This document shows, in pieces, positions 1-11,500 of a stretch of 49,576 nt of DNA. Positions within the stretch are counted from its first letter, which is position 1. Every line of letters begins with the position of its first letter. The stretch is taken from positions 134,428-184,003 of the forward strand of contig SZWC01003889.1 in NCBI GenBank assembly GCA_023375785.1, given 5' to 3'. The notes below the pieces were generated by a model, which was not told the origin of the DNA, did not search any database, and saw only the letters and a program-made list of their open reading frames with translations. The translations under genes and the position numbers were made by a program. The DNA is from Penium margaritaceum (Eukaryota; Streptophyta; Zygnematophyceae; Desmidiales; Peniaceae).

Positions 1-514
1 TCCCCGGCGTGCGACAGAGCTAACACCTCCTTGTGCTGAGGTCTTGTCTGAAGTGGGTGGCATGCGGCATGTCACTGGTTGAGCAGTCGATTGGGTGGAG
101 TTGTGGCCGAGTTGCAGCGGCGCTTGATGCAATGTTGAAGCAGTCAGCGTTCAAAGCCTAGAGAAGTCAATGGAGCATTCAGACACATGACAGGGCATGT
201 AGGTTGTGAAGCCAAGGAGACTCGCTATGAAGTACTGTGGTCACACACAGATGTAAGTCGTCCTCCTGTCTCCCCCCTTACTGGGAGTCTCATTGCATCT
301 GGCACGACTGCAATCCCCCCCCCGCCTGCCCTCCCACCCATTTCCTCCTGCTCTTAATCCTTCCCAGTCATCCCTCCTCCTGTCCTCATGCAACCTCTGC
401 CTTCCCATGCATGCATCTGTCCTCCGAGTTCCATCATTCGCTCCTCGCCGCCCTTCTGTCCTGTTTGGTTTGCGGCCCATGCACATGCACATGCCCATGC
501 ATATGCACACACAG
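1..514 (+). other. Upstream part of RING gene locus, probably intron
   Basis: No exon can be supported here. The stretch has pyrimidine-rich blocks (about 310-400) and an ATGCAC-like run at 478-510, and it ends in an AG (513-514) directly before the first recognisable coiled-coil codons at 515. It therefore probably contains the 3' part of an intron of the RING gene. Exons upstream of the window are implied because the protein family is much longer than what is visible. Confidence 0.5.
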
Positions 515-2048
515 ATGAAGGCGGAGATGCAAGCAGCCAATCTGCGGGCCACGGAGGCGGCCGCAAAGCTGGCGGAAGGGGCCAAACGTGAGAGCAAGAC
601 GCAGAAGAAGGCGCAGGCATGGGAAAGGCAGAAGACGAAGATGCAGGTTCGTCAGTTTCTGATTTTCTGTGATGAAAGGACTCCCCCCCTCACCCCCCTG
701 TCCGCGTTGTCCTGCTGCAACTTGTCCTCCGCGGCCTCCTCCTCCCCTTCTTCCTCCTCCCTGTCTACCATCTCTCTTTCCAGAGCATCATCTGCGCCAC
801 TGGTCCTTCAACAGGCTGATTGTCCCGTCGTTTCTTTTTTCAACACAGATTCTTCTCATTCGGTCTGAATTCTCACAAGCCACGCCATCACTGCATCAGG
901 AGGCACCATCCCTCTCTCTCTCTCTCGGAATGCTCTCTTGTCCATTCTGCCCCACCCACCCACCCTCCCCTCCCCCCACTTGGGGGGGCACTGTCCCATC
1001 CTCTTTGTTGCAACAGGAAGAGCTCACAGAGGAGCGCCGCAAAGTCCAGTCACTGACGGCGGAACTGGAGGCAGCAAAGGAGCGGCAGCAGCAGGCGGAG
1101 GTGCGGCGCAGGCAGGAGGAGACCGCGAGGGAAGAAGCTCAAGCCAAGGCAGACGGCGAGCGCAGGGCGAGGGAGCAGCTGGAGGCAGCCTGGAAGAAGA
1201 AGGAAGAGGCTGCAAGGAAGAAGGCGGAGGCTGATGCAAAGAGGTTGAGGGAACAGGTGGCCATTTTGGAGAGAGAAGTGGTGCAGCTGAGGGTTGCGTC
1301 TGGCGCAAGTCTTTGGAGTGGCAGCGGGGCTGTAGCTGGCGGTGCTGCTTCGCCTGGTGGTTCTGTCCCCGCAAGCGGTGGCAGCAGTGACGGCGTTGGA
1401 GGCAGCCCTGGGAGGCCAGGAGGGCAGGCAGGAGGCGGTGGAGGAAATGCTGGTGGGGGGAGGGTGGTGGGAGGGCGAGGAGGGACGGCTGGTGGTGGCT
1501 GTGGAGCTGTATCTGCGGAAGCAGCAGCAACGTCCGTAGCAGCAGGGAATGTTGCTGCTGCTGCTGCAGTAGGCGGGGTGCAGCAGAGGCCGTCTTCCAG
1601 CTCCATCGAGACTGCTGCAAGCATTGTTGCGGCTGCTAGTGCGCAGGCGCTTCACGATCCGCGCTTGCGCCAGCTCCTCCACATGGACAGCCCCACTGCG
1701 GCAGGTGTAGGCCATGGGCACGGCCACTTTGGGCCAGTGGGAGGAGCAGGAGTAGGAGGAGCAGGAGGGCACCATGGAGTGGGAGCCGGAGGGGGTGCGG
1801 GAGGAGGAGGGGGTGCGAGGGGAGGCGGCGGAGGCGCGGGCGTGCTGGGGGCTGCGCCGGCGGCCGTGAGGCCTGAGCGGGAGTGCGTGATGTGCATGTG
1901 CGAAGAGGTGGAGGTCGTGTTCCTGCCGTGCGCGCACCAGGTCGTGTGCGGCGGGTGCAGCGACATGCACGAGGCGCAGGGCATGAAGGACTGTCCAGCT
2001 TGCCGCACGGCAATCAACAAGCGTGTGCGCGTCTTCTGGCCCGCCTGA
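515..2048 (+). CDS. RF298/MIP1-like RING-type E3 ubiquitin ligase, C-terminal part (two exons)
   Basis: Two exons are visible: 515-646 (44 codons) and 1017-2048 (343 codons plus TGA), joined in phase 0 across a GT-AG intron. The first exon and the first roughly 100 codons of the second are rich in Lys, Glu, Ala, Arg and Gln with heptad-like spacing, a long coiled coil. A Gly/Ala/Ser/Val-rich low-complexity linker follows (about 1315-1870). The last 55 residues form a C3HC4 RING: Cys pairs CVMC and CGGC, the C-A-H triplet, and CPAC, with the plant hallmark FLPCAHQVVC. Coiled coil plus C-terminal RING is the layout of the plant RF298/RF4/MIP1 E3 ligases, which transfer ubiquitin from an E2 to substrates; the substrate is unknown. 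The N-terminal part lies left of the window. The very GC-rich Gly linker is longer and simpler than I would expect from land-plant homologues. Confidence 0.85.
647..1016 (+). other. Intron of the RING gene
   Basis: It starts GTTCGT after an in-frame CAG and ends TTGCAACAG before GAAGAGCTC. The 3' half is strongly pyrimidine-rich (CTCTCTCTCTC, CCCACCCACCC). Length is 370 bp and the flanking coiled-coil frames join in phase 0. An alternative acceptor near 848 (CACAG) was considered, but the downstream residues do not resemble the coiled coil. Confidence 0.75.
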
Positions 2049-3164
2049 CTGCTCGAGCAAGGAGCGTCTCCCCCACCTGGCCTGGGGGAGGCAGGAGGGG
2101 AGGAGTAAGGGTGAGGGTTGTGGTCAGGAGGGACCTTGTGCGACCGGAGGAGAGCGGGTGGTACAAGCTGAGCAGGGAGAGGTGTGGAGCAGGATGCGAG
2201 GGGGCGAGTGGGTCTGACCCACCCGCTCCCAAGCCGCGGGAGATGCAGGGGGTGCTGGGTGGAGGACATGACCAGGGCAGCCCGAGGTGTGGCGAGGCTG
2301 GGGAGCGGGACAAGATGCGGATGCGCTGTGCCCTGCATGGTCGGTGGTGGTCTGCAGTGACCGTTTCAGCTGCAGGTGTCCTCATGTGGCGCAGAGGTCC
2401 CTGGGCCCAGCTATAGCAAGAGTCGTACACACCCGGTTGGGTTCGGACGTCCCTGTACCCCCTGCGGTGGCCTGGTACAATGTTTGTGTGCCTGTTGCTG
2501 CAGCCTGCTGCGCGTTTCCTGCTGGTCGAACCTATGGTGGTCAGATTGGGGGCTGTTGCTATTGACCCTGAGGCCGGCTGTCCTGATTCAAGCGCTTGAC
2601 TTGCCACAGACTTTTCCGTTCATTTCACGGCATGGCTCTGACCGCCCGGTAGCATTTTGTCGCAAGTCAGCTCTGTGACGCTCTCACACTTTGAGATGAC
2701 TGGATTGGGGTCCTGAGCCTGACTGGGACAGGAGGTATGGTGTGTGGAACTTGAATTCTGTGGCAGAACAGGGTTGTTGCATATGCCTGATACCACCTGG
2801 CAAGGCTTGAAATTGGCAGACTCCATTGTGCACCGCGTAGTTGTCATCTCCTCCTTACTGAGCTTATGGGCTGATGTCTTTCCACTTGGAATGCTTCAAA
2901 CACGGGGTAAAGTTGAGGGAAAGGGAAATGAGTGAACATCTTCAGGTTGACCCCATTCTCATTGGACTATCTTCAGTTTGCCCCCATTCTGAAACCTGTT
3001 GCTAGGTTGCCCCTATTCTTCGTAATCCGAGTTATCTCCAGAATGCCCACTATGGATGGTACATTACTATTGTCCTACCCCCGTGTCAATCTGTGAGGCT
3101 GGGGTAACAACATCACCTTGAAATTTGCTTCACGTCCCATAACAATATGCTGGACTCTCAGTCC
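2049..3164. other. 3' flank of the RING gene, no gene recognised
   Basis: About 1.1 kb of mixed sequence following the RING stop codon. The first few hundred bases are presumably 3' UTR. Three imperfect copies of a TTGCCCC(A/T)ATTCT motif occur at about 2945-3020. No convincing coding frame, tRNA or terminal repeat was seen. Confidence 0.5.
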
Positions 3165-3720
3165 TGTTGTGATTTGTGACGTTCCTGTCGACCTGTACAG
3201 TTTATTGTGACCACTCGGCCATGTCCATCCTCGTGCAGATCCCTGATACAGACCCTGGTCGTACCGGTGCGTCGTCTGGTGGTGGACTACCAGCTTGGAG
3301 TTGACCGACGACCGTTCCAGAGCTTTGGACGCTGCCCAGGACCTTCTGCAGTTTTTCTGCAGCACATAGCAGTTTATCGGTGGACTGGCCGTGAGCCAGA
3401 TTTACATGTTTTTGCATTGTGTGTCCACCGTTTGATGCCGGATGCATGCATGTGACCAGTCGTGGCGTCCGGCTTGTGATTTTGCACGTCTAGGTTCAGA
3501 CGGCGTAGCGTTCTGACATGTCTGCGCTGAGTTACGGCCAAAACAGTGGTTTTGGGTCGGTTTTAGGACATATCTTGTGCTGCCGCGTGCGACACCCGTT
3601 GTGCGCCGCGGCAGGTACTTATGCCATGGACCTGTCATTTGTCATTTCTCTTTGCAAATGCTATTGAAGCATTATGACACTTTGCCTTGTGTCTCCTAGC
3701 CAGACCATTGCCGTTGTGTG
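3165..3720 (+). repeat. Copia-2 family LTR, plus strand (solo LTR or displaced 5' LTR)
   Basis: The stretch begins TGTTGTGATTTGTGACG and is collinear over about 550 bp with 19490-20046, the LTR after the copia-2 polypurine tract, at roughly 93% identity by eye. The similarity ends at GTTGTGTG (3720), so the 3' end may be truncated. No primer-binding site of the TGGTATCAGAGC type follows it, so it is a solo LTR or the separated 5' LTR of copia-2. Orientation matches copia-2. Confidence 0.8.
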
Positions 3721-3960
3721 AATTGGAAATAATTTTAGGGCATGCAGGCCCATGCACAAACGAACATGAGCTCTGTGTGTGAGTGCGATGCAAGACGGCA
3801 AAAATTTGGCTAAGTCTGGAACGCTGAATATAAAGAACAAGGAGAGAGTACAAATGAGCCCCTAGCGGGCTTAAGTAGGGGCGCCGGCAGCTAGCCGCAC
3901 CGGGCCCCGTCACCCCCGCTGAGCCGAAACGGGTCAGCGGGGAGAACGCACTGCGTACAC
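3721..3960. other. Unassigned sequence next to an assembly gap
   Basis: 240 bp of unique sequence between the plus-strand LTR and the N at 3961. It has a TATAAAGAACAAGG stretch (about 3828) and a GC-rich end. It could be the outer part of another LTR, but I found no second copy in the window. Confidence 0.35.
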
Positions 3961-3961
3961 N
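3961..3961. other. Single N, probable contig join
   Basis: An isolated N separates unassigned sequence from an inverted LTR fragment. Another isolated N in the window (20520) sits at an evident contig overlap, so this one is also likely a join of uncertain size and orientation. Confidence 0.6.
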
Positions 3962-4432
3962 AACTGACAGGTCCAGGGCATAAATACCTGCCGCGGCGCA
4001 CGGCGGGTGTCGCACGCGGCAGTCCAAGAGCTGTCCTAAAACCGGCCCAAAACCACTGTTTTGGCCGTAACTCTGCGCACACATGTCAGAATCCTACGCC
4101 GTCTGAACCTAGACGTGCAGAATCAAAAGACGCACGCAACGAATGGTCACATGCATGCATCCATCGACTGACAGCGAGTATATAATGCAAAAACATGCAA
4201 ATGGGCCTCATGCCCAGTCCGCCGAAAGGCGCCTGCAAGACGTAGAAGGCACAGCAAGGAGTCCCGGTGACATCTGGGGCTCTGGAACAGTGGTCGGTCA
4301 GCTCCAGACGGGTAGTCCGCCGCCTGTCGTCGCGCCGGTGTCACTAGGGCCGCCTGCCTCAGGGATCTGCACGAGTATGGACACGTCCGAGTGGTCACAG
4401 TAAACTGTACAGGAACGGCACAAAGCACAACA
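3962..4432 (-). repeat. Copia-2 family LTR fragment, inverted
   Basis: The reverse complement matches the copia-2 LTR from its first bases (TGTTGTG, at 4432 reading leftwards) to the part containing CCTGCCGCGGCGC, where the N cuts it. It forms an inverted pair with 3165-3720. Relative to the other copies it lacks an 8-bp GTCGACAG stretch near its start. No polypurine tract lies outside its terminus, so on its own strand it does not look like a 3' LTR of a complete element. Confidence 0.75.
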
Positions 4433-4610
4433 CTGTCGACGACAGTCGACTGCCGTCGACGTCACCCACCATCATCCCGTGAGAGTGCATCAGAAGCAGC
4501 CGCTAGCAGCAGCAGGCGATAGCTGCAACAGGCGGCAGCCGCTAGCAGCTGCCGACATTGGCACCAGCAGCGGCAGCGGCAGGCCGCTGTCGCAGCAGGC
4601 GGCGGCGGGC
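4433..4610. repeat. GTCGAC palindromes and GCA-rich tract (left flank of copia-1)
   Basis: 4434-4461 holds four GTCGAC hexamers within a few helical turns. From about 4490 the sequence is a degenerate GCAGC/CAGCAG tract running up to the copia-1 LTR. The right flank of copia-1 (13676 on) is also GCA-rich, suggesting the element entered a trinucleotide-like tract. Confidence 0.65.
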
Positions 4611-5415
4611 TGGGGCAGCATGCGTTGTTGATGCAGCGTGCGGGCTTCCACGCTCGTTGCTTAAGTCTGCTGCCCCCTCAGTCTGCTGCTCTAGAGCCTA
4701 AGTCTGGAAGCTCTGGGTTTGTTACTCAGAAGTGCGCGCGCCAGTGTTAGCGTCAGAAAGCAGCTGAAAACTGGAAAAGACTGATTAGGAATGAACAATA
4801 AGACACAATGGGAGACCCCTCCAAGAACTAGCCTCCCCCCCAGCTCTGTAGAGCTTGTTACTCAGTTCACCAGCCAATCAGAAATTACCTATTTTCAGGC
4901 TGGCAGTTTTCTCGGTGAGGCTTGCCAGACGGCCGACAGCCCAAAACCCGGGCGTCGTCCGTTTTGTCTGAAAACTGGACCATACCATAATACCAACGCT
5001 GCGAACGCAGTCGTGCGGTCAGAATCAGCTAGAAAAATAGTAGCGAGGAGTTATGGCGGCCTGAACCCAAACAGTGCCTACAATGGTTTATGATGCCGAA
5101 CACGGCCATGCAACATGCAACAAGGACCCTAGGTAGCGCATGACGATGCAGACGCGATAGGACGCGCTGGACGCATGCAGACAGCAACTGCGGTGGCCGT
5201 GACCGCCGGCAGCGCGACCGCCGAGGAGGCCTGCCGATGGAGTTGAACACGTCGCCGGACAGAGGAGGCTCCAGCGAACTGCGAGAAGACCTCAGCGTGC
5301 GTCGGCTCCACCTGGCAACACTCCATCAGCGTCGAGTCTCGCCGTCAGTCATCTGCACGCCGATGTACACAAGCCGGGAGGATACAACAGAGCACAATGA
5401 GAGCAAAAACCAACA
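4611..5415 (-). repeat. 3' LTR of copia-1
   Basis: 805 bp, bounded TG...CA, collinear with 12872-13675 with only scattered substitutions (about 96-97% by eye). Similarity stops sharply at both ends, which fixes the boundaries. On the sense strand it starts TGTTGGTTTTTGC immediately after the polypurine tract. Confidence 0.92.
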
Positions 5416-5424
5416 CTCCCCCAT
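5416..5424 (-). other. Polypurine tract of copia-1
   Basis: The sense strand reads ATGGGGGAG directly before the TG of the 3' LTR, the usual place for the plus-strand primer. Copia-2 has the same ATGGGGGAG before its 3' LTR and copia-3 has AAAAGGGGGAGA. Confidence 0.85.
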
Positions 5425-5522
5425 GACTCACAGGCGTAGTGCACATGGGCGGACAGAGACACGGTTAACATCCAAACTCCCCCAGGGCACGCAGAGACGC
5501 AGGCAGAGACCAAGAGAGCAAA

Positions 5523-8500
5523 TCACGGACGCACGCCGAATGAACTCACAGCCTTCTTGAACGAGTCCCGCTTCAGTGCCTTGGTCAGGTAGTCAGTCAG
5601 CTGCCGTGCTGCCTCAACCCACACGATGCTGATGCCGCCGTCGTGCAACAACGAACGCACATAGTGATACTCAACATTGATGTGCTTTGTGCGAGTGTGA
5701 TGCACACCGTCATTGTCGGCAATGGCCATGGCACTCTCATTGTCACAATGCAAGGTGATGGATACGACAGACTGACGCAACTCGGACAACAGACGACGCA
5801 ACCACATACTCTGACACGCGCCTGAGCCAAGTGCCACGTACTCAGCCTCAGCAGTGCTGCGTGCAATGCACCCCTGCTTACCACTACGCCAGGACACAGC
5901 CCTGCCGCTGATCAGGAAGATCCAACCTGTGCGACTCTTACCGTCTGGACTGCCGGCCCAGTCACTATCGGTGTAGCCCACTGCGACGACGGACGACTGG
6001 CGGCGGAACATGAGACCTCGCCGAGGGGTCGAGACGACATGGCGCAGCACTCGGATCGCGACCTCGTAGTGGAGGTGACGCGGCTCCTGAGAGAACTGGG
6101 CCAGGAGGTTGACGGCGAACGCGATGTCTGGACGCGTTGTCGTCGCCAGGAACATCAGTGACCCGATGATCCGCAGATACGTGGTCACATCATCTGGCTC
6201 TCCCACAACTGCTGGGTCAAGACTCTTCAGCTTCACCTTGCCATCGGGTGACATAGGTGAAGATGCGCTGGACACGAGGGGCAGGTCCTGGGCGAAGCGA
6301 GCGGACAAGGTCTGCATATAGGCAGCCTGGTGGACGTGTAGGATGCCCTGGGAGCGATCGTGCTCGAGCTCCATGCCAAGGAAGACTCGGGCAGACCCGA
6401 GATCCTTCATCTGGTAGGCGGCGTGCAGCAAGTCCTTGACACGCTGGATGGTGGCCGTGTCTGACGACGCGATAAGGAGATTGTCAACATATACCAGAAC
6501 TGCGGCGAAGGTCTAACTTCGCGGGCTGAGAAATAGTGCGGGGTCAGCGGTGCTGCGCTGGAGGCCGCCACGGAGAAGTGTGCTGCTCATCTCCTGGTTC
6601 CAGCACCAAGGCGACTGCTTCAGGCCATAGAGGGCCTTCCGCAGCCGCCAGACTCTCCCAGTACCATTGTCGTAGCCTGGGGGCTGCACCATGTAGAGCT
6701 CCTCACCCTCCAGTGAGCCATGGAGGAACGCGTTGCTCTCGTCCATCTGATGCAGCTCCCACCCATGCTGGGCAACTAGGCTGAAGAGCGCCCGGCTAGT
6801 GGAGAACCGACCAACAGGGGCGAAGATCTGGTCGTAGTCGACCCCAGGGACCTGAGCAAACCCCTTTGCTGTAAGGCGGGCCTTGTACTTGTCCAAGGAC
6901 CCGTCAGGCTTCCACTTGCGCCGCAAGACCCACTTGGCGCCAATGGCCCTCCGACCTGGAGGGAGGTCGACGAGGTCATACACGTGGTGCTGCCGGATAG
7001 CAGCGAGCTCCTCGGCACAGGCAGCATCCCAATGTGCGGCCTCAGGAGAGGCTCGAGCCTTGCGTAGGGTGGCTGGGTCTTCCGGGCGTGCTGTGGACCG
7101 GACTGAGAGGGCGTGTGCATCACGAGATCCAGGTGGGATGCGGGCGAGTGCAGCCATGACAACATGCCGATGCTCGTGATGAAGCATGGCGTAGCCCAGT
7201 GCAGAGCCCGGGTGAAGGTCGGAGATGATGGCCGAGGTGGTGAGGCCGAGAGCCTTAGTGCTTGGGTCCCCACTGACGACCATGGGAATGGAGGAGACAC
7301 GTGGAGCCACAGGGGGTCGAGGTGCCACAGGACGCGTTGCGACGGTCTGCGCGCTCACTGTCGGCCGAGGTCGGAGGCTGCCGCCTAGGCCACGTGTGTA
7401 GCGCGATCGGGCAGGAGATGGCACTAAGTTCGACGGGCCAACAGAGGCGGACGGGGCTACTGGCCCGGGGGAGCCAGTGGACGCAATAGGCGCTGGTGGC
7501 CCGGAGGGGCCAGCGGAGGCGACTAGGGCTGCTGGCACGGAGGGGCCAACGGACGCGACCAGGACTGCTGGTCTGGGGGTGCCAGCGGACGCGGCGGGGA
7601 ATGCTGGCCCCGAGGGGCCAGCGGACGCGACTGGGGCTGCTGGCCCGGAGGGGCCAGCGGACACGACCGGGGCTGCTGGTCCGGAGGGGCCAGCGGAAGC
7701 GGCGGGGACTGCTGGCCCCGAGGGGCCAGCGGACGCGACTGGGACTGCTGGTCCGGAGGGGCCAGCGGACGCGACCGTGACTGCTGGTCCGGAGGGGCAA
7801 GCGGACACGGCCGGGACTGCTGGCTCCGAGGGGCCCGCGGACGCGACTGGGGCTGCTGGCCCGAAAGGGCCAGCGGACACTACCGGGGCTGTTGGTCCGG
7901 AGGGGCCAGCGGACGCGGCGGGGACTGCTGGCCCCGAGGGGCCAGCGGACGCGGCGGGGACTGCTGGTCCCGAGGGGCCAACGGACGCGACTGGGACTGC
8001 TGGCTCAGAGGGACGGAGTGCTGTGTCACCCGGAAGCGATAGGACGGAGGACGGACTCACCACTCCCCCACGCGACGGAAGGGACACGGACGAGCCGGAG
8101 TGAATGAGGTCACGGGGAAACAGCTCCTCGAAGAAGAGGGCATCGCGCGACTCGACGATGCAGTGCCGGGACGGGTCCCAGAAGCGCCAGGCCTTGGACA
8201 GACGAGACACGCCAAGGAAGGTGCAGGGGCGTCCGCAGGGGGCGAGCTTGCCACCATGCTGTGGGATGGGTAGCCACACAATGGCTACGCAGCCCCAGAC
8301 GCGAGCCGGGCGGAGATCAGCGCGCCGACCGCACCAGTGCTGGTAGGGCGTGGACTGGCGGGGAAGGGGACCGTGGGGAATCCGGTTCCAGACCCAGGTC
8401 ATGTAGGCCATGGCTTCAAAATAGAAGCCATCGGAAAGACCGGACTCGACCCGCATGGTGCGGACGGTGTCGGCCATGGTACGGTTCCACCGCTCGGAGA

Positions 8501-11500
8501 CGCCGTTCTGGGCGGGTGTGTAGGGTGCAGACATCTCATGGTGGATCCCGCGGGAGGCGAGAAAGGTCGTGGCCTCACCCATGTACTCCCCACCGCGATC
8601 AGAGCAAAAGCGGCGAAGAGGGCGGCCACACTCGCGCTCCGCGAGGACAAGCCAGTCCTGAATGGCGCGGGCGACATCGCTCTTCTGCCGGAGGCAGAAG
8701 ACCCAGCGGTAACGAGAATAGTCGGCCGTAAGGGTGAGGACATAGCGGCCATGCTCACCGACGGACTCGGTGGGGAGAGGGCCCATGACGTCCGAGTGGA
8801 CAAGGTCGAGAGGGACGGACGCACGGGAGGAAGACAAAGGGTACGTGGACCGGTGCATCTTCCCTTGTGCTCAGTCAATGCACTCTGTGGGGCACGGGAG
8901 AGGAAAAGTCTCCGGGTCAAGGCCCTTGGCCGGCTCGGTGCGGAGCATGCTGTCTACGGCGGCGGAGTGGACGTGGCAAAGGCGGCGATGCAAGAGGCGG
9001 GTGTGCTGAGGAGAAAGCGTACTGGTGACAAACACATGGCCTGTGGCGGCCGACGGGGAAGAGACGGGAGAGGAAGAAGAGAGGCGAGGAACATGCCACA
9101 GGTTGCCACGGGCGGTGGCGTGCAGTACGACAAGACCAGACGGACGCAACGACACAGTGCCAACACCACGCGAGTGTACAACGTCCATGCTCATGCGGTC
9201 AAGGGAAGTCACGGACAGGAGGCTGAGCTCGAGACCAGGGACGAAGAGGACATCGGTCAGAAAGAGGTCACCGGCAGGACCACGGAAACGAACGCCGCCA
9301 ACACCACGGACCGGCAACACTTGTCCGGAGCCTGTCCGGACACCGGAGACATCGCCTACGTGACCGAGCATACTGAAGGCCTCGCGAGAGGCCATCATGT
9401 GATGCGTGGCCCCGGAGTCGATGATCCAGGTCTCAGCAGGGTCCTGGACAGGGGTCGCCAGATCGCTAACAGTCACATGGCAACAAGCAAGGGACGCGGA
9501 CGCGGTGGAAGGGGGCGCGAAACGAGACTGCCAATCGTCAAGCCACGCAATGTCGTCAAGGAAGGGGGTGGAGGATACTACGGGAGACGACGAGATAGAC
9601 AAAGAGACGGGGCATGACCGCAACTCAGTCTCAGTCATGCAGGGCTTGGCAGGAGGGCAGGAGGTGACGCAACTCGCACTTCCCTGGGGAGGAGGGCGAG
9701 GCAGGCCAAGCTGGAGAGCGATGTACTGCTCCAGCTGACGCTCACGGGAGGACGGCCCGGGAGTGTATGCGGAGTGCGGAGTGACGGCGCCGGAGCCCGG
9801 GTAGGAGGAGGACGGAGCCGGCGAAGGAAGCGGAAGCGCCGATGGCTGTGAATAGTACTGCTGTGGCGCGAGTGTCTGCAGGATCGGCGGAGCTGTCGGA
9901 GTGGCAGAGCTGCTGGACGAGGTCGGAGTGTCAGGGCCAGCAGTACCGACAGCGGCAGAGGCAAGACGGCGCTCCCGCTGGTGACGCAGGGTGGCGATGA
10001 CGCGCGCCTCGTCCGTCGGGAAAGGGCATGTGTACCACCCGTGCCCGGGCTGGCCACAGTTGTGGCAGACCGAGCCACCACCGCCGGACCCGGTCGACGA
10101 CTGCTGCTGCTGCTGCTGCGATGGATTCTTTCCTTTCTTGTTCCGGCGCTTCTTCTTCTTTCCCGAAGACGAGGAGGTAGCTGTGGCGGGGGAGGCGATG
10201 GCCACGGAGGCAACAGCAGGGGAGGCAAAGACAGGGGATGCAAAAGCCTCCATGCGATGGAGCTGAGACTCCTGGCGAGCTTCCTCAATGCGGAGGAAAA
10301 GCTCGTACGCCCAGGGCATGAGGGTGCCCTGGGCCGCCATGGTGGAGAGAACGTCCTGGGGGTAATGGACGAAGACGTCTGCATACGCACTGGTGGCGTC
10401 ACGCTTGATGGTGAGAAGTGCGGACAGAGGAGGCGGAGTAGATGTGCCGAGACGACGAAGGATGTCCTCTGCCCGCTGCCAGTAGGCAATGACTGTCTTG
10501 GTCTCTTCCATGTGCAGGGAGTTGAACTCCCGGAGCAGACGGCTGAGCTCAGCGTCGCTGGACAGGCGATGGGGCCTGGTGAGGACGTGCCAGGCGGCTG
10601 CAGGGTCTGGAGTGTCGCCAGCGATGAAGTCGTTGAGGAAAGGCTCTAGGGCCAGGCGGGAAGCCGGAGGGGCGACTGGGACAAGGGCCCGAACAGCGCG
10701 ACCAGCGTCATACAGCTGGTCGGCCTGGGTGGGGTCATAAGGGAGGGTGTAGTATGCCCACAGCTCCTCCCCTTGTGCGCAGATCCGGAAGCTGAGCTCC
10801 CAGCTCCGGAACTGCTCGCCGGCCTGAAGCGGCGGCGGCGGCGTCTCAAAGTCCTTCTGCCTGCGGCCGGCACCCAGAGTGTGGCCAAGGACGGAGGTCA
10901 CTGTCTGCCGCTGGCGCTGAGTCTGCTGCTGTGCTAGGTAGTATGTGGCAGCAGACATGGCTGGACTGGCGTGCCTTGGAGGGACGAACGACGGTGGCAC
11001 ACTGGTGGGAGACTGGGAGGCTACTGGCTGGAGCGCTGCAAGCTGCTGCGTCAAGGCGGCGAGCTACTGCTGAAGGGAAACAAGGGGGTCAGGATTACCG
11101 CGAACGATACTAGTGGGCTGCTGCTGCTGCTGCCGCTGCGGTAGTGGCGGCTGCTGTGGCTGCTGCTGGTGCCGCTGGTGCTGTTGCTGCTGCTGCTGTT
11201 GCTGCTACTGTTGCTGCTGTTGCTTCTGCTGCTGCTGCTGCCGCTGCTGCTGCTACTACTGCTGCTGCCGCTGCTGCTGCTGCGGCGACTGCTGCTGCTG
11301 CAGCGGCTGCTGCCGCTGCTGCTGCTGCGGTGACTGCTGCTGCTGCAGCAGCTGCTGCCGCTGCTGCTGCCGCTGCTGGTGTTGCTGCGGTGACTGCTGC
11401 TGCTGTAGCTGCTACAGCTGCCGCTGCTGCTGCTGTTGCTGCTGTGGCGGCGGCTGTTGCTGCTGCGGCTGGTGCTACTGTTGCTGCTGCAGGCGCTGCA

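Noticed and set aside
7477..8103. Plus-strand collagen-like ORF (GPEGPADATGAA repeats)
   Set aside because: It is the antisense of the in-frame 36-bp repeat in copia-1 pol; the sense strand has the full copia frame.
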